NCBI RefSeq assembly: GCF_017873675.1
Contig: NZ_JAGGKK010000002.1
Location: forward strand, 186,001-250,000
Direction of reading: 5' to 3'
From: Virgibacillus litoralis
GTDB lineage: Bacteria; Bacillota; Bacilli; Bacillales; Amphibacillaceae
Length of the DNA: 64,000 nt
Below are positions 38,367 to 46,726 of the stretch, piece by piece. The translations under genes and the position numbers were made by a program. The notes under the pieces were generated by a model that saw only the letters and a program-made list of their open reading frames with translations, ran no database searches and was not told where the DNA came from. Numbering within the stretch: the first letter of the stretch is position 1; each line of letters starts with the position of its first letter.

Positions 38367-38999
38367 TTATGAAATTGACTCAATTGACAATTTATCAAAT
38401 AACTCTTCTATCATCTCATAATTTCTTGTTTTATAAAGTTGAATAAGTTCCTGGTAAAATAATATATCATATGACTGTTTAGCAATAGTATAAGAAAACT
38501 CATCCATTAATTGCCATACCTTTGCAAGCAACAGATTATCTGCTTTCTTAAATAAATAGTTAAAAAATGCAACATGCTTCTCAATAGGATCTAATTCGCT
38601 ATCATGGATAAAAGTATGTAACTGATGTATATCGTTGTTATTAATACAATGATATGCAATTTTGGCTACTTCTTTTTCCATAACTTTTTTTGCAACCAGC
38701 AGATCTTTTTTTGTGTTGTTCTCCTTTAAGATAAATGATGATAGCAATTCAACTGTTTGATATGGACGATATGTGCTTAAATAAGTACCTTCACCACGCC
38801 TTGTTTCAATTAATCCTAATAGCTCCATTGCTCGTAACGCTTCTCGAACGGAGGACCTGCCTGCCTGCAATTTATCAGCTAGTTCACGTTCAGATGGGAG
38901 TTTATTCCCAGGCTCTAAATCGTTGCTGTCAATATACTTACGAATTTCCTGTAATACGCCTTGATATACTTTTTGTTTAGGTGACATGGACACAGCCAT
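38367..38999 (-). CDS. GntR/FadR-family transcriptional regulator
   Basis: The 210-residue protein has an N-terminal winged helix of the GntR type (about 8-75: LEPGNKLPSERELADKL, SSVREALRAMELLGLIETRRGEGTY) and an all-helical FCD/FadR-like ligand domain (about 85-210). It lies 24 bp downstream of the malic enzyme gene in the same operon. A FadR-type palindrome sits at that operon's promoter, so it probably represses its own operon in response to a carboxylic acid. The ligand is inferred only. Confidence 0.88.
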   Translation of the reverse strand: MAVSMSPKQKVYQGVLQEIRKYIDSNDLEPGNKLPSERELADKLQAGRSSVREALRAMELLGLIETRRGEGTYLSTYRPYQTVELLSSFILKENNTKKDLLVAKKVMEKEVAKIAYHCINNNDIHQLHTFIHDSELDPIEKHVAFFNYLFKKADNLLLAKVWQLMDEFSYTIAKQSYDILFYQELIQLYKTRNYEMIEELFDKLSIESIS

Positions 39000-39023
39000 G
39001 AACCACTCCTTTAAACATGTGAA

Positions 39024-40262
39024 TTATCTCTTATCAATATGTGTCAGCTTTCTTGTCTTTTCGGCCACGCTTTCTGGATCAACCTGGATTCTAGCAACAC
39101 CAGACTCCATTGCAGCGCGTGCCACACTGGATGCAACAAGCGGTGCCACCCTCGAATCAAATGGAGCTGGAATAACATAATCAGCATTTAACTCTTCTTC
39201 AGTTATTAAAGATGCTATCGCCTCTGCAGCTGCAACCTTCATTTTCTCATTAATACGGGTTGCTCTGACATCTAATGCCCCACGAAATATTCCCGGGAAT
39301 GCAAGCACATTATTTACCTGATTTGGAAAGTCGGAACGTCCAGTCCCAATTACTTTCGCACCTGCTTCTTTTGCTTCATCGGGCATGATTTCAGGATCAG
39401 GATTGGCCATTGCAAAAATAATCGGATCATCGTTCATCTTTTTAATCATATCCTGCGATAACAATCCACCAACAGAAACACCAATGAAGACATCTGCTCC
39501 CTCTAACATTTCTTCTAATGATCCTTCTTTATTATCTTTATTAGTCATTTTAGCAACTTGATCTTTTACATCATTCATTCCATACGATCTGCCTTCGAAA
39601 ATAGCACCTTTAGAATCACACATAATCATATCACGAACGCCGAAGTTGTATAATAATTTTATAATAGCAATACCTGCTGCTCCAGCACCATTCGCTACAA
39701 CTTTAATTTCAGAGAATGATTTTCCTATTAATTTAAGTGCATTAATTAAACCGGCAACAGTCACTATCGCTGTGCCATGCTGATCATCATGAAATATTGG
39801 TATATTCATTTCTTTTTTTAGTCTTTCTTCAATAATAAAACAATTTGGTGCGGCAATATCCTCTAAGTTAACGCCTCCGAAAGTCGGTTCCATTAGTTTA
39901 ACAGTTTGGACAATTTCTTCTACATTATTTGATGCCAAACATATTGGAAAAGAATCAACACCGGCAAAGCTTTTGAAAAGTACTGACTTCCCTTCCATTA
40001 CTGGCATTGCTGCTTCTGGACCTATGTTACCTAACCCCAGTACAGCGGAACCGTCACTTACAACAGCTACCATATTTCCTTTCATAGTATAATCGTATAC
40101 GGTTTCTTTACGATCATAAATTTCTTTACATGGCTCAGCAACACCAGGTGAATATGCTAAACTTAAATCTCGTGCATTTCGAACTGGTACCTTTGATTCC
40201 GTGGATATTTTTCCTTTATTCACTTTGTGCATATGTAGTGCTTCGTCTCTTAAGTTAGACAC
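39024..40262 (-). CDS. NAD(P)-dependent malic enzyme (YtsJ type), GTG start
   Basis: The 412-residue enzyme resembles B. subtilis YtsJ: RNARDLSLAYSPGVAEPC near the N-terminus, the HDDQHGTAIV catalytic/metal motif (about 155) and the VANGAGAAGIAI dinucleotide site (about 187). It oxidatively decarboxylates malate to pyruvate. GTG 40262 is selected, 8 bp after AAAGGAG; the in-frame GTG at 40271 overlaps that site. The gene is followed by its likely GntR regulator, and lies between accD and dnaE as in B. subtilis. Confidence 0.94.
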   Translation of the reverse strand: MSNLRDEALHMHKVNKGKISTESKVPVRNARDLSLAYSPGVAEPCKEIYDRKETVYDYTMKGNMVAVVSDGSAVLGLGNIGPEAAMPVMEGKSVLFKSFAGVDSFPICLASNNVEEIVQTVKLMEPTFGGVNLEDIAAPNCFIIEERLKKEMNIPIFHDDQHGTAIVTVAGLINALKLIGKSFSEIKVVANGAGAAGIAIIKLLYNFGVRDMIMCDSKGAIFEGRSYGMNDVKDQVAKMTNKDNKEGSLEEMLEGADVFIGVSVGGLLSQDMIKKMNDDPIIFAMANPDPEIMPDEAKEAGAKVIGTGRSDFPNQVNNVLAFPGIFRGALDVRATRINEKMKVAAAEAIASLITEEELNADYVIPAPFDSRVAPLVASSVARAAMESGVARIQVDPESVAEKTRKLTHIDKR

Positions 40263-40308
40263 TTGGATCACTCCTTTATGTAGTAGAAATTGTTGTATGT
40301 GTATTCAT

Positions 40309-40363
40309 AAGGTGGTCTGACCACTTAACTATTTAATTATAACAGATGGGAAATTTGTGTAAA
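40309..40363 (-). promoter_or_regulatory. promoter and FadR/GntR-type operator of the malic enzyme operon
   Basis: On the minus strand TTTACA (40363-40358) and TATAAT (40341-40336) are 16 bp apart. Just downstream, GTGGTCAGACCAC (40324-40312) is a perfect palindrome around one base, the form bound by the FadR/PdhR/LldR class. It covers about +5 to +17, a repressor position. Confidence 0.75.
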
Positions 40364-40399
40364 GAAGAAAGAAAAGTGATACTTTCCATTAGAAAGCAG

Positions 40400-43300
40400 T
40401 TAACTATTCTTTCCTTCGCTTCCTTGAAGTTTATCCAATACTACATTATCATCACCAAAATACTTACGTAATAATACCAGACAATGTTCATTAGGGTTAA
40501 TCAAGTAATCATTTGATAATTGATACGTTGATTTATTCATTTGATGATAGACTATAATTGATGTTCCACCCTTGTATTGATTTGCTATATTTTTAATTGT
40601 TGTCAATGCATTCTCATTATTTTGCTCAGTTAGTTTAATAAATAATCTTTGTTTTTCGTTTAATTCCCATTCTTCCTCGTCAAACGCTTCAATCTTGGAT
40701 ATAATACACTGTATCTGATCATTTCTTTTTTCAATTTTTCCAGTAAAAGTAATGATTGCTTCTTCAGAAAGCCAACGGTGAACATCACGGTATAATTCCG
40801 GAAAAATAACCGCCTCCATATCTCCTGTTTCATCACCAATTGTGACAAAAGCCATCGATTCTCCACGTTTGGTACGGATAGTTTTAATAGCCTGCACAAT
40901 ACCAACACTTTTTAGATTTTTCTTTCCAACCAATTTTTGCGCCCTGGTCACAGAAACATGGTCATATGCTGTCAGAATACTGCGGTACTTTTTCAAAGGA
41001 TGACTAGAGACATAAATACCAAGTAACTCTTTTTCGTCACTCAATTTTTTCATTAAGCTGAAATCCTCTATATCGACATAGTCGGCTTCCAAGTCAAGCT
41101 TTTCCTGAAACAGGTTTGATTGGTCGGTAAATTCCTTAAATAAGTCCCCTTGCTCCAAAGCCTGATCTATCGATGCCAAGAGACTTGCACGATTCCAATG
41201 AAATTCATCAAAGGAACCAGCCATGATAAGCGTTTCTAGTGTTTTTCTGTTGATTAACTTTAGAGAAACACGTAGACAAAAATCAAATAGACTTTTAAAC
41301 GGTCCTTCTTTTCTAGCCCTAATAATTTCTTTAATAGCTTGGTTTCCAACACCTTTGATAGAATGTAGCCCCATCCTTACACTGTCTTGCTCGACTACAT
41401 ATTTGCCAAAGCTTTTATTAATTGCAGGTGGACCTAATGTTATCTCCATCTCTTTTAGTTCCTTCATATATAGATGTAACTTATCCTGCTGACTGGCTAC
41501 AGAACTCAACAACTCTGCAAAGAAACTCGCAGGGTAATGCGCCTTTAAATAAGCGAGCTGATAAGAAATCCTGCTATATGCAACAGCATGGCTCCGGTTA
41601 AAACCGTAATTTGAAAATTTTACAATCCACTTAAATATTTCATCAGCGACATTTTCTCTATAACCATTCTTTAAACACCCCTGCATAAAAGCCTCTTTTT
41701 GCTGTTCCATAATTTCTTGTTGTTTTTTACTTACAGCTCTACGTAAAATGTCAGCCTGACCTAATGAGAACCCAGCAATCTGATGGGCGATTTGCATAAT
41801 CTGTTCTTGATAAATTAATACGCCATACGTTTTTTCTAAAATAGGAGCAAGGTCGGGGTGTGGATAATTAATTTTTTCCTGTCCATGTTTTCGATTAATG
41901 TAAACAGGTATATTTTCCATTGGACCCGGTCGATATAAAGCATTTACCGCTACAATATCTTCAAATGATGTTGGACTGAGTTTTGTCAGAACCTGTTTCA
42001 TCCCCTGTGACTCAAGCTGAAAGACACCATTCGTTTTCCCTCTTTGCAGCAATGCATATGTACTAGGGTCTTCATCAGGTATTTCGGTTAACTGGATAGT
42101 TTGCTTTGATGTATATTTAATTGTTTTAATGATTCGTTCCAGTAGTGTTAAATTACGCAACCCTAAAAAGTCCATTTTTAATAGACCAATTGCTTCTAAG
42201 TCATTCATAGGAAATTGAGTTAAACCTGTATCATTTGCTCCTAATGTTAACGGTACATCTTCAACTAATGCTTCATCGCTTATTACGACACCAGCAGCAT
42301 GTGTAGAAATATGTCTAGGCAGGCCCTCCAACTTTGTTGCTACGGCAAATAGTGCTTTCAGTTTAGTTGATTGCTTTATGTATTGCTGCAAATCAGCTGA
42401 ACCTTTAACATACTCTACTATGGTGTTTTTAGCCTGAACAGGAATTTCTTTTAACACAAAGTAGGCATCCTGCTGGTCAATACCTATAGTCTTAATCAGT
42501 TCGCGTAACAAGGAACGGGCTGCAAACGTACCAAATGTTATAATCTGCGCTACGTGTTCCTCACCATATTTATTTCGCACGTAATCAATCACTTCGTCAC
42601 GTCGATGATCAGAAAAGTCGATATCAATATCAGGCATTGTTACACGTTCAGGATTTAAAAAACGTTCAAATAATAAGTCATATTTAATTGGATCAACTTC
42701 AGTAATTCCAAGTACATAAGCAACTACAGACCCTGCGGCTGACCCGCGTCCAGGCCCTACTAAAATACCATTCATTTTTGCATATGCAATAAAGTCCCAT
42801 ACAATTAAGAAATAATCACTGAACTGCATCGATTGAATCGTATTTAATTCATATCTTAGACGTCCAGCAATCTTGTCTGTAACAGAACCATATTTTTGTT
42901 CTGCATTAATCCAACACATCTTTTCAAGGTATGTATGTGCATCCAGTTGATCTGGAACAGGATAAGATGGTAACATTCTTCTTTCAAAATCAAACGTAAC
43001 ATTACACTTATCTTTAATTAAATCAGTTGCAGTAAGTACTTCAGGCCAGAACGATTTAAAAAGTTGTTCCATTTCAGTAACTGATCGTAAATGACGTTGT
43101 TTAATAGTGGGGTCGGTTACTTGAAGTGACCATCCCCTATCCATTTTCATTGCTTGTAAACAATCATATGCAATATCATCTTTTTCATCCAAATACCTGA
43201 CATCATTCCAGGCTACAACAGGAATATGGTAGATTTCATGGAAAGCTTTAAGAGAATTGTTAAGCTTTCTTTCTTTTTCCAACCCATGGTCTTGAATGCC

Positions 43301-43780
43301 AATATAGAAGTTTCCCGAGTGAAACATATCCCATGTTTCTTCTAAATACGACATGACCTTATCGTGGGTTTCAGTTAATAAAAGTGATTCCATCTTGTTA
43401 TTTACAGTTGGTAAAATGCAAATCAAATTACTGCTGTATAATTTAAGTTCAGATTTTTCAATGCTCGCTTTCTTGGATAACTGTATATGTGTGCTAATTT
43501 TAGTAAGGTGCTTATACCCTTGGTTATTTTTAGCCAAAAGAACGCACGTTTCCGTCTCATCTTCGGCAGCAGCTACTTCCACCGTCATCCCAATAATAGG
43601 TTTAATTCCATTTGCTATACAAGTCTTATAAAAAGGGATAGTGCCATATAGAACATGCTCGTCTGTAAGTGCTAGAGCATCAAATTGCAGTTCTCGTGCT
43701 TTATCAACCAGCTTACTAATTGTTATGGTACTATTCATAAGGCTGTAACCACTTCGTACCTGTAAATGCGTAAATGACAT
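40400..43780 (-). CDS. dnaE: DNA polymerase III subunit alpha DnaE
   Basis: The 1126-residue polymerase has an N-terminal PHP domain (HLQVRSGYSLMNST), the polymerase core with GPGRGSAAGSVVAYVLGI, MPDIDIDFSDHRRDEV and the third catalytic Asp region, a helix-hairpin-helix part, and a C-terminal OB domain (about 970-1060). It is the DnaE type (no internal exonuclease insertion, unlike PolC), which extends primers on the lagging strand in Bacillus. ATG 43780 follows GAGGTGGG; the longer frame adds unrelated residues. Confidence 0.97.
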   Translation of the reverse strand: MSFTHLQVRSGYSLMNSTITISKLVDKARELQFDALALTDEHVLYGTIPFYKTCIANGIKPIIGMTVEVAAAEDETETCVLLAKNNQGYKHLTKISTHIQLSKKASIEKSELKLYSSNLICILPTVNNKMESLLLTETHDKVMSYLEETWDMFHSGNFYIGIQDHGLEKERKLNNSLKAFHEIYHIPVVAWNDVRYLDEKDDIAYDCLQAMKMDRGWSLQVTDPTIKQRHLRSVTEMEQLFKSFWPEVLTATDLIKDKCNVTFDFERRMLPSYPVPDQLDAHTYLEKMCWINAEQKYGSVTDKIAGRLRYELNTIQSMQFSDYFLIVWDFIAYAKMNGILVGPGRGSAAGSVVAYVLGITEVDPIKYDLLFERFLNPERVTMPDIDIDFSDHRRDEVIDYVRNKYGEEHVAQIITFGTFAARSLLRELIKTIGIDQQDAYFVLKEIPVQAKNTIVEYVKGSADLQQYIKQSTKLKALFAVATKLEGLPRHISTHAAGVVISDEALVEDVPLTLGANDTGLTQFPMNDLEAIGLLKMDFLGLRNLTLLERIIKTIKYTSKQTIQLTEIPDEDPSTYALLQRGKTNGVFQLESQGMKQVLTKLSPTSFEDIVAVNALYRPGPMENIPVYINRKHGQEKINYPHPDLAPILEKTYGVLIYQEQIMQIAHQIAGFSLGQADILRRAVSKKQQEIMEQQKEAFMQGCLKNGYRENVADEIFKWIVKFSNYGFNRSHAVAYSRISYQLAYLKAHYPASFFAELLSSVASQQDKLHLYMKELKEMEITLGPPAINKSFGKYVVEQDSVRMGLHSIKGVGNQAIKEIIRARKEGPFKSLFDFCLRVSLKLINRKTLETLIMAGSFDEFHWNRASLLASIDQALEQGDLFKEFTDQSNLFQEKLDLEADYVDIEDFSLMKKLSDEKELLGIYVSSHPLKKYRSILTAYDHVSVTRAQKLVGKKNLKSVGIVQAIKTIRTKRGESMAFVTIGDETGDMEAVIFPELYRDVHRWLSEEAIITFTGKIEKRNDQIQCIISKIEAFDEEEWELNEKQRLFIKLTEQNNENALTTIKNIANQYKGGTSIIVYHQMNKSTYQLSNDYLINPNEHCLVLLRKYFGDDNVVLDKLQGSEGKNS

Positions 43781-43863
43781 ACTATCCCACCTCTCTACCA
43801 TTATTATAGCTAAACTATTCAGAATCTGCATCAAATTTCAATTGTATCCCATCGTGCATAATA

Positions 43864-43892
43864 ACATATCTTGTCCACACCAATCATACAAT
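43864..43892 (+). promoter_or_regulatory. candidate sigma-E promoter of ytrHI
   Basis: ACATATC (43864-43870) and CATACAAT (43885-43892) are 14 bp apart and match the sigma-E consensus (-35 KMATATT, -10 CATACANT). B. subtilis ytrHI is a mother-cell sigma-E operon, which supports the call. Confidence 0.75.
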
Positions 43893-43923
43893 GAAAGGAG
43901 TAAATTCATAAGGAGCGTAAATA

Positions 43924-44256
43924 ATGGAGGAACGATTTATAGCTCAATTTATACATTGTTTTTTTATAGCCTTTGGCGTAATTATCGGCGGTGCAATTAT
44001 TGGTAGCATGGGTTCGTTTGCTACAGGAGATGCTCCGTTCACCTCGATAAGCCGTATTGCCAAAAGCTTAAGAATCTGGGCAGTTGTTGCTGCAATTGGC
44101 GGAACATTCGACGCAATCGCCAATTTTGAAAAAGGAATCTATGATGGATCCACCCTAGACATGGTAAAACAAGTCTTACTCATTTTATCTGCGATGGGCG
44201 GGGTAAAAACAGCTATGATTCTAATTGGATGGCTAATTCAGGAGGATGTAGGCTAA
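43924..44256 (+). CDS. ytrH: sporulation membrane protein YtrH
   Basis: The 110-residue protein has three hydrophobic segments, with GVIIGGAIIGSMGSFATGDAPF and a central NFEKGIYDG loop typical of YtrH. It is produced in the mother cell in B. subtilis and affects sporulation efficiency. Its stop overlaps the ytrI start (TAATG). AAGGAG lies before the ATG. Confidence 0.93.
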   Translation: MEERFIAQFIHCFFIAFGVIIGGAIIGSMGSFATGDAPFTSISRIAKSLRIWAVVAAIGGTFDAIANFEKGIYDGSTLDMVKQVLLILSAMGGVKTAMILIGWLIQEDVG

Positions 44257-44759
44257 TGCATATCCCACCATATCATAAAAGAAAAGGATGGCAGCGATTT
44301 CTCGTCGGTACATTCATTGGAGCAATTGTCGCTTATTTTATTTTTGTCTATATGCATGGGTATATGTATGAACAGCTACTAGGCGAAAACAGGGATCTTA
44401 AATCAAAGGTGAACGAATTAGAAAATCAAAATGAAGCTTTATTAAAGGATAAACAGGATCTGGACGAAAAATCAAAAGAAGCGTTAACGGTTGATTCAAT
44501 CGAAATCAATATAACAAACAAGGAAGAACTTCGTCTTGACAGACTGATAATACATGACCTAGAAGAATTAATGAAGAAAGAGATTGAAGATATTATTGGA
44601 CAGGACGTAACCATAGTTTCCGAAAGTTCCGAGCTATTAGAAGCAACAATACAAAACAAGAATTTTAAAGTAGATGATTTCACATATAATTTTGTTGTAC
44701 AGAAAACAGTTATTTCACAGACAGTAAAAATAACTGTTGAGGCAAAAATTTCCAATTAA
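44256..44759 (+). CDS. ytrI: sporulation membrane protein YtrI
   Basis: The 167-residue protein, the same length as B. subtilis YtrI, has one membrane helix (about 14-33), a coiled coil (about 40-75) and a small C-terminal domain. The start is the ATG overlapping the ytrH stop, with AGGAGG upstream inside ytrH. It is the second gene of the sigma-E-type operon. Confidence 0.92.
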   Translation: MHIPPYHKRKGWQRFLVGTFIGAIVAYFIFVYMHGYMYEQLLGENRDLKSKVNELENQNEALLKDKQDLDEKSKEALTVDSIEINITNKEELRLDRLIIHDLEELMKKEIEDIIGQDVTIVSESSELLEATIQNKNFKVDDFTYNFVVQKTVISQTVKITVEAKISN

Positions 44760-44896
44760 CTATGAACATTTAATGAAATATCATAAATTTTGTGGCAATT
44801 TCATCAGGAACATAATACAATTAAAGTAGAAGTAAAGTCATTTTAAAATCCACTTTCATATAATAACTTACTTTTAATGAAAGGAGCTGGATTAAA

Positions 44897-45094
44897 TTGC
44901 TTATTATGAATCCCAGACACATTCGCGATGAAAAAATTGCCCAATTAAAAGAAGGACGCACTGCATATGCCGAATCTGATGAGCTTATTCGACTAATGAA
45001 ACGTTCTATTGAAAGAGACAATCTTAATGTACATTACGATAAAACAAATATAGGGTGCTGGTTTATACCAATGCCAGAAAGTAAGAGCAGTTAG
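44897..45094 (+). CDS. small conserved hypothetical protein, probable TTG start
   Basis: The 65-residue soluble protein is rich in charged residues (IRDEKIAQLKEGRTAYAESDELIRLMKRSI) and ends with an aromatic CWFIPMP segment. I do not recognise a named family. TTG 44897 lies 10 bp after AAAGGAG, while the ATG three codons later is 19 bp away, so TTG is preferred. It sits between ytrI and nrnA and is followed by a terminator. Confidence 0.72.
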   Translation: MLIMNPRHIRDEKIAQLKEGRTAYAESDELIRLMKRSIERDNLNVHYDKTNIGCWFIPMPESKSS

Positions 45095-45124
45095 AACAAA
45101 AGTGCTATTCTCAGCACTTTTGTT
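45095..45124. terminator. bidirectional terminator between the small gene and nrnA
   Basis: AACAAAAGTGCT (45095-45106) pairs perfectly with AGCACTTTTGTT (45113-45124). T-runs are present on both strands, fitting the converging genes. Confidence 0.88.
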
Positions 45125-45125
45125 T

Positions 45126-46073
45126 TTATTTTGTATAAGCTAAACAGGCTTTATCTAAATCATCGATAACACTTTTCGTTTCATCCCAATTGTTTACGGA
45201 TGCACCTGCGGCCATAGGATGCCCCCCACCATTATATTTCCCAGCAATTTCATTTATTACCGGACCCTTTGAGCGTAATCTAACACGAATAAGGTCTGTT
45301 TCTTCAATGAAAAATGCCCATGCTTTAATTCCTTCAATATCACCAAGAACACCTACCAATTGTCCAGTATCAGAGGGATCAACTTGAAATTCATTGAGAA
45401 TATCCCTTGTCAGTTTTATCGTGCTCATACCTGAAGAAGTTAACTGAAAATGTTGCAGGATATATCCACGCAGTCTGGCAATATTGTCTTTTATACTATA
45501 AATACCATCATATAGACTTGAACGATCAAAGTTATACGCAACTAGTTCTGCTGCATGCTGAAATGTTTTTTTTGACGTACTTGGAAACAAAAACCTTCCT
45601 GTATCACCAACTATACCAGCATATAAGAGACGAGCTGCTTCATCATTTAGCTCAAGTCCTTCATTTATGCCATACAAAAACAAATCATAAATCATTTCGC
45701 TAGTAGAACTTGAGGTTGTGTCCACCCACATTATATCTCCATACTCATCTACATTTGGATGATGATCAATTTTAATTAACATTGAACCGAGTTCATACCG
45801 CTGATCACATATACGGGCAGCATTGGCAGTATCACAAACAATCACAAGTGCATTACTATATGTCTCATCATTTATTCGATCCATTCTGACCAAAAAGTTT
45901 AATGAAGGCTCCTCTTCACCAACAATAAAAACATCTTTCTCAGGAAACGCCTGTAAAATTAATTCCTTTAAACCTGCTTGTGACCCATATGCATCTGGAT
46001 CTGGGCGTACATGACGATGAATTATGATGGTTTCATATTCTTTAATAGATTCAATTATTTTTTCCAGACTCAT
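45126..46073 (-). CDS. nrnA: NanoRNase / pAp phosphatase NrnA
   Basis: The 315-residue DHH-family phosphoesterase has HVRPDPDAYGSQ (about 20; metal-binding), VIVCDTA, the DHHPN motif (about 105) and the C-terminal DHHA1 GGGHPMAAGA. It degrades 2-5 nt RNAs and dephosphorylates 3'-phosphoadenosine 5'-phosphate. Position between ytrI and ytpI matches B. subtilis ytqI. Confidence 0.97.
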   Translation of the reverse strand: MSLEKIIESIKEYETIIIHRHVRPDPDAYGSQAGLKELILQAFPEKDVFIVGEEEPSLNFLVRMDRINDETYSNALVIVCDTANAARICDQRYELGSMLIKIDHHPNVDEYGDIMWVDTTSSSTSEMIYDLFLYGINEGLELNDEAARLLYAGIVGDTGRFLFPSTSKKTFQHAAELVAYNFDRSSLYDGIYSIKDNIARLRGYILQHFQLTSSGMSTIKLTRDILNEFQVDPSDTGQLVGVLGDIEGIKAWAFFIEETDLIRVRLRSKGPVINEIAGKYNGGGHPMAAGASVNNWDETKSVIDDLDKACLAYTK

Positions 46074-46092
46074 TTATTTGGCTCCTATCCTG

Positions 46093-46185
46093 GCAGCTAA
46101 GAAGGTATAACTACTTTTTCTTACTGCATAAATTCAACTAAGGTTTATCTATATTAAAGGCTTGGCAACATTACAAGTTCTCTAA
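46093..46185 (-). repeat. dispersed two-hairpin repeat, copy G (minus orientation)
   Basis: On the minus strand it reads TTAGAGAACTTG...AAGCCTTTAATATAGATAAACC...TATGCAGTAAGAAAAAG and ends in a paired AGCTGC. The AATATAGATAA left loop is shared with copy A. It lies upstream of nrnA. Confidence 0.75.
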
Positions 46186-46196
46186 TCACATAATAT

Positions 46197-46229
46197 ATGA
46201 AAGTTTATACTTTCTTAACTCTTAAAAAC
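46197..46229 (+). repeat. dispersed repeat, copy H (right-stem fragment)
   Basis: The GAAAGTTTATACTTTCTTAA stretch plus ACTCTTAAAAAC matches the right stem and tail of the repeat. It follows copy G head-on, so the nrnA-ytpI gap holds two copies in opposite orientation. Confidence 0.6.
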
Positions 46230-46271
46230 AAGCTACAATAAATAAAGACATTAAATTTAGGAGTAGATTAT

Positions 46272-46562
46272 ATGATTATTTTCCCAATTATTATCGTGCT
46301 CTCACTTGTTTTTTATGTATACTACAAAGTCGCTATAATGAAGACTAGCGATAAGTTAACCCAAGCATATTTTAACGCAAAATCACGTATTAGTCTTGGG
46401 AGTTTTCTGTTCTTCTTTGGTGTTAACCAATACATATTCTATCAAACACAAATCTCATTGTTTATCGGAATTGTATTTCTTGTACTAGGCGGATTGCAGC
46501 TTAATCTAGGTTTTAAAGAAGCAAAACATTACCGTAAAGAATGGAAACGAATAAATGCATAA
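46272..46562 (+). CDS. ytpI: YtpI family membrane protein
   Basis: The 96-residue protein has three membrane helices (about 2-19, 41-58, 63-80) and a basic C-terminus, with KTSDKLTQAYFNAKSRISLG between helices one and two, typical of YtpI. Function is unknown. TTAGGAG precedes the ATG. The position between nrnA and ytoI matches B. subtilis. Confidence 0.9.
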   Translation: MIIFPIIIVLSLVFYVYYKVAIMKTSDKLTQAYFNAKSRISLGSFLFFFGVNQYIFYQTQISLFIGIVFLVLGGLQLNLGFKEAKHYRKEWKRINA

Positions 46563-46570
46563 CAACGGAG

Positions 46571-46599
46571 AAGCTGACTAGGACCTAGTCAGCTTTTGC
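46571..46599 (+). terminator. terminator of ytpI
   Basis: AAGCTGACTAG (46571-46581) pairs with CTAGTCAGCTT (46585-46595) around a 3-nt loop, followed by TT. It begins 8 bp after the ytpI stop. Confidence 0.8.
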
Positions 46600-46610
46600 A
46601 TTGTCTAGGA

Positions 46611-46726
46611 AACTATCCAATTTGAGCGCTGTGCGGATAACTAAGCTATCTAGCGACGTCCATACTTGCCCTCTTCCTTCACCTTCGTACGTCGTTATAT
46701 GGGCCGCCCGCTTGCGCCTTTGTTCT
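46611..46726. repeat. GC-rich intergenic repeat related to the 24-kb block
   Basis: It contains AGCGCTGTGCGGATAAC, AGCGACGTCC, a paired TTCGTACGTCG and CCGCCCGCTTGCGCC, similar in style to the multi-palindrome block at 24.05 kb but inverted. It fills the gap between the ytpI terminator and the ytoI stop. Confidence 0.5.

Noticed and set aside
40660-40908. Minus-strand frame inside dnaE in another phase
   Set aside because: It lies entirely within the conserved dnaE C-terminal domain and has no independent support.
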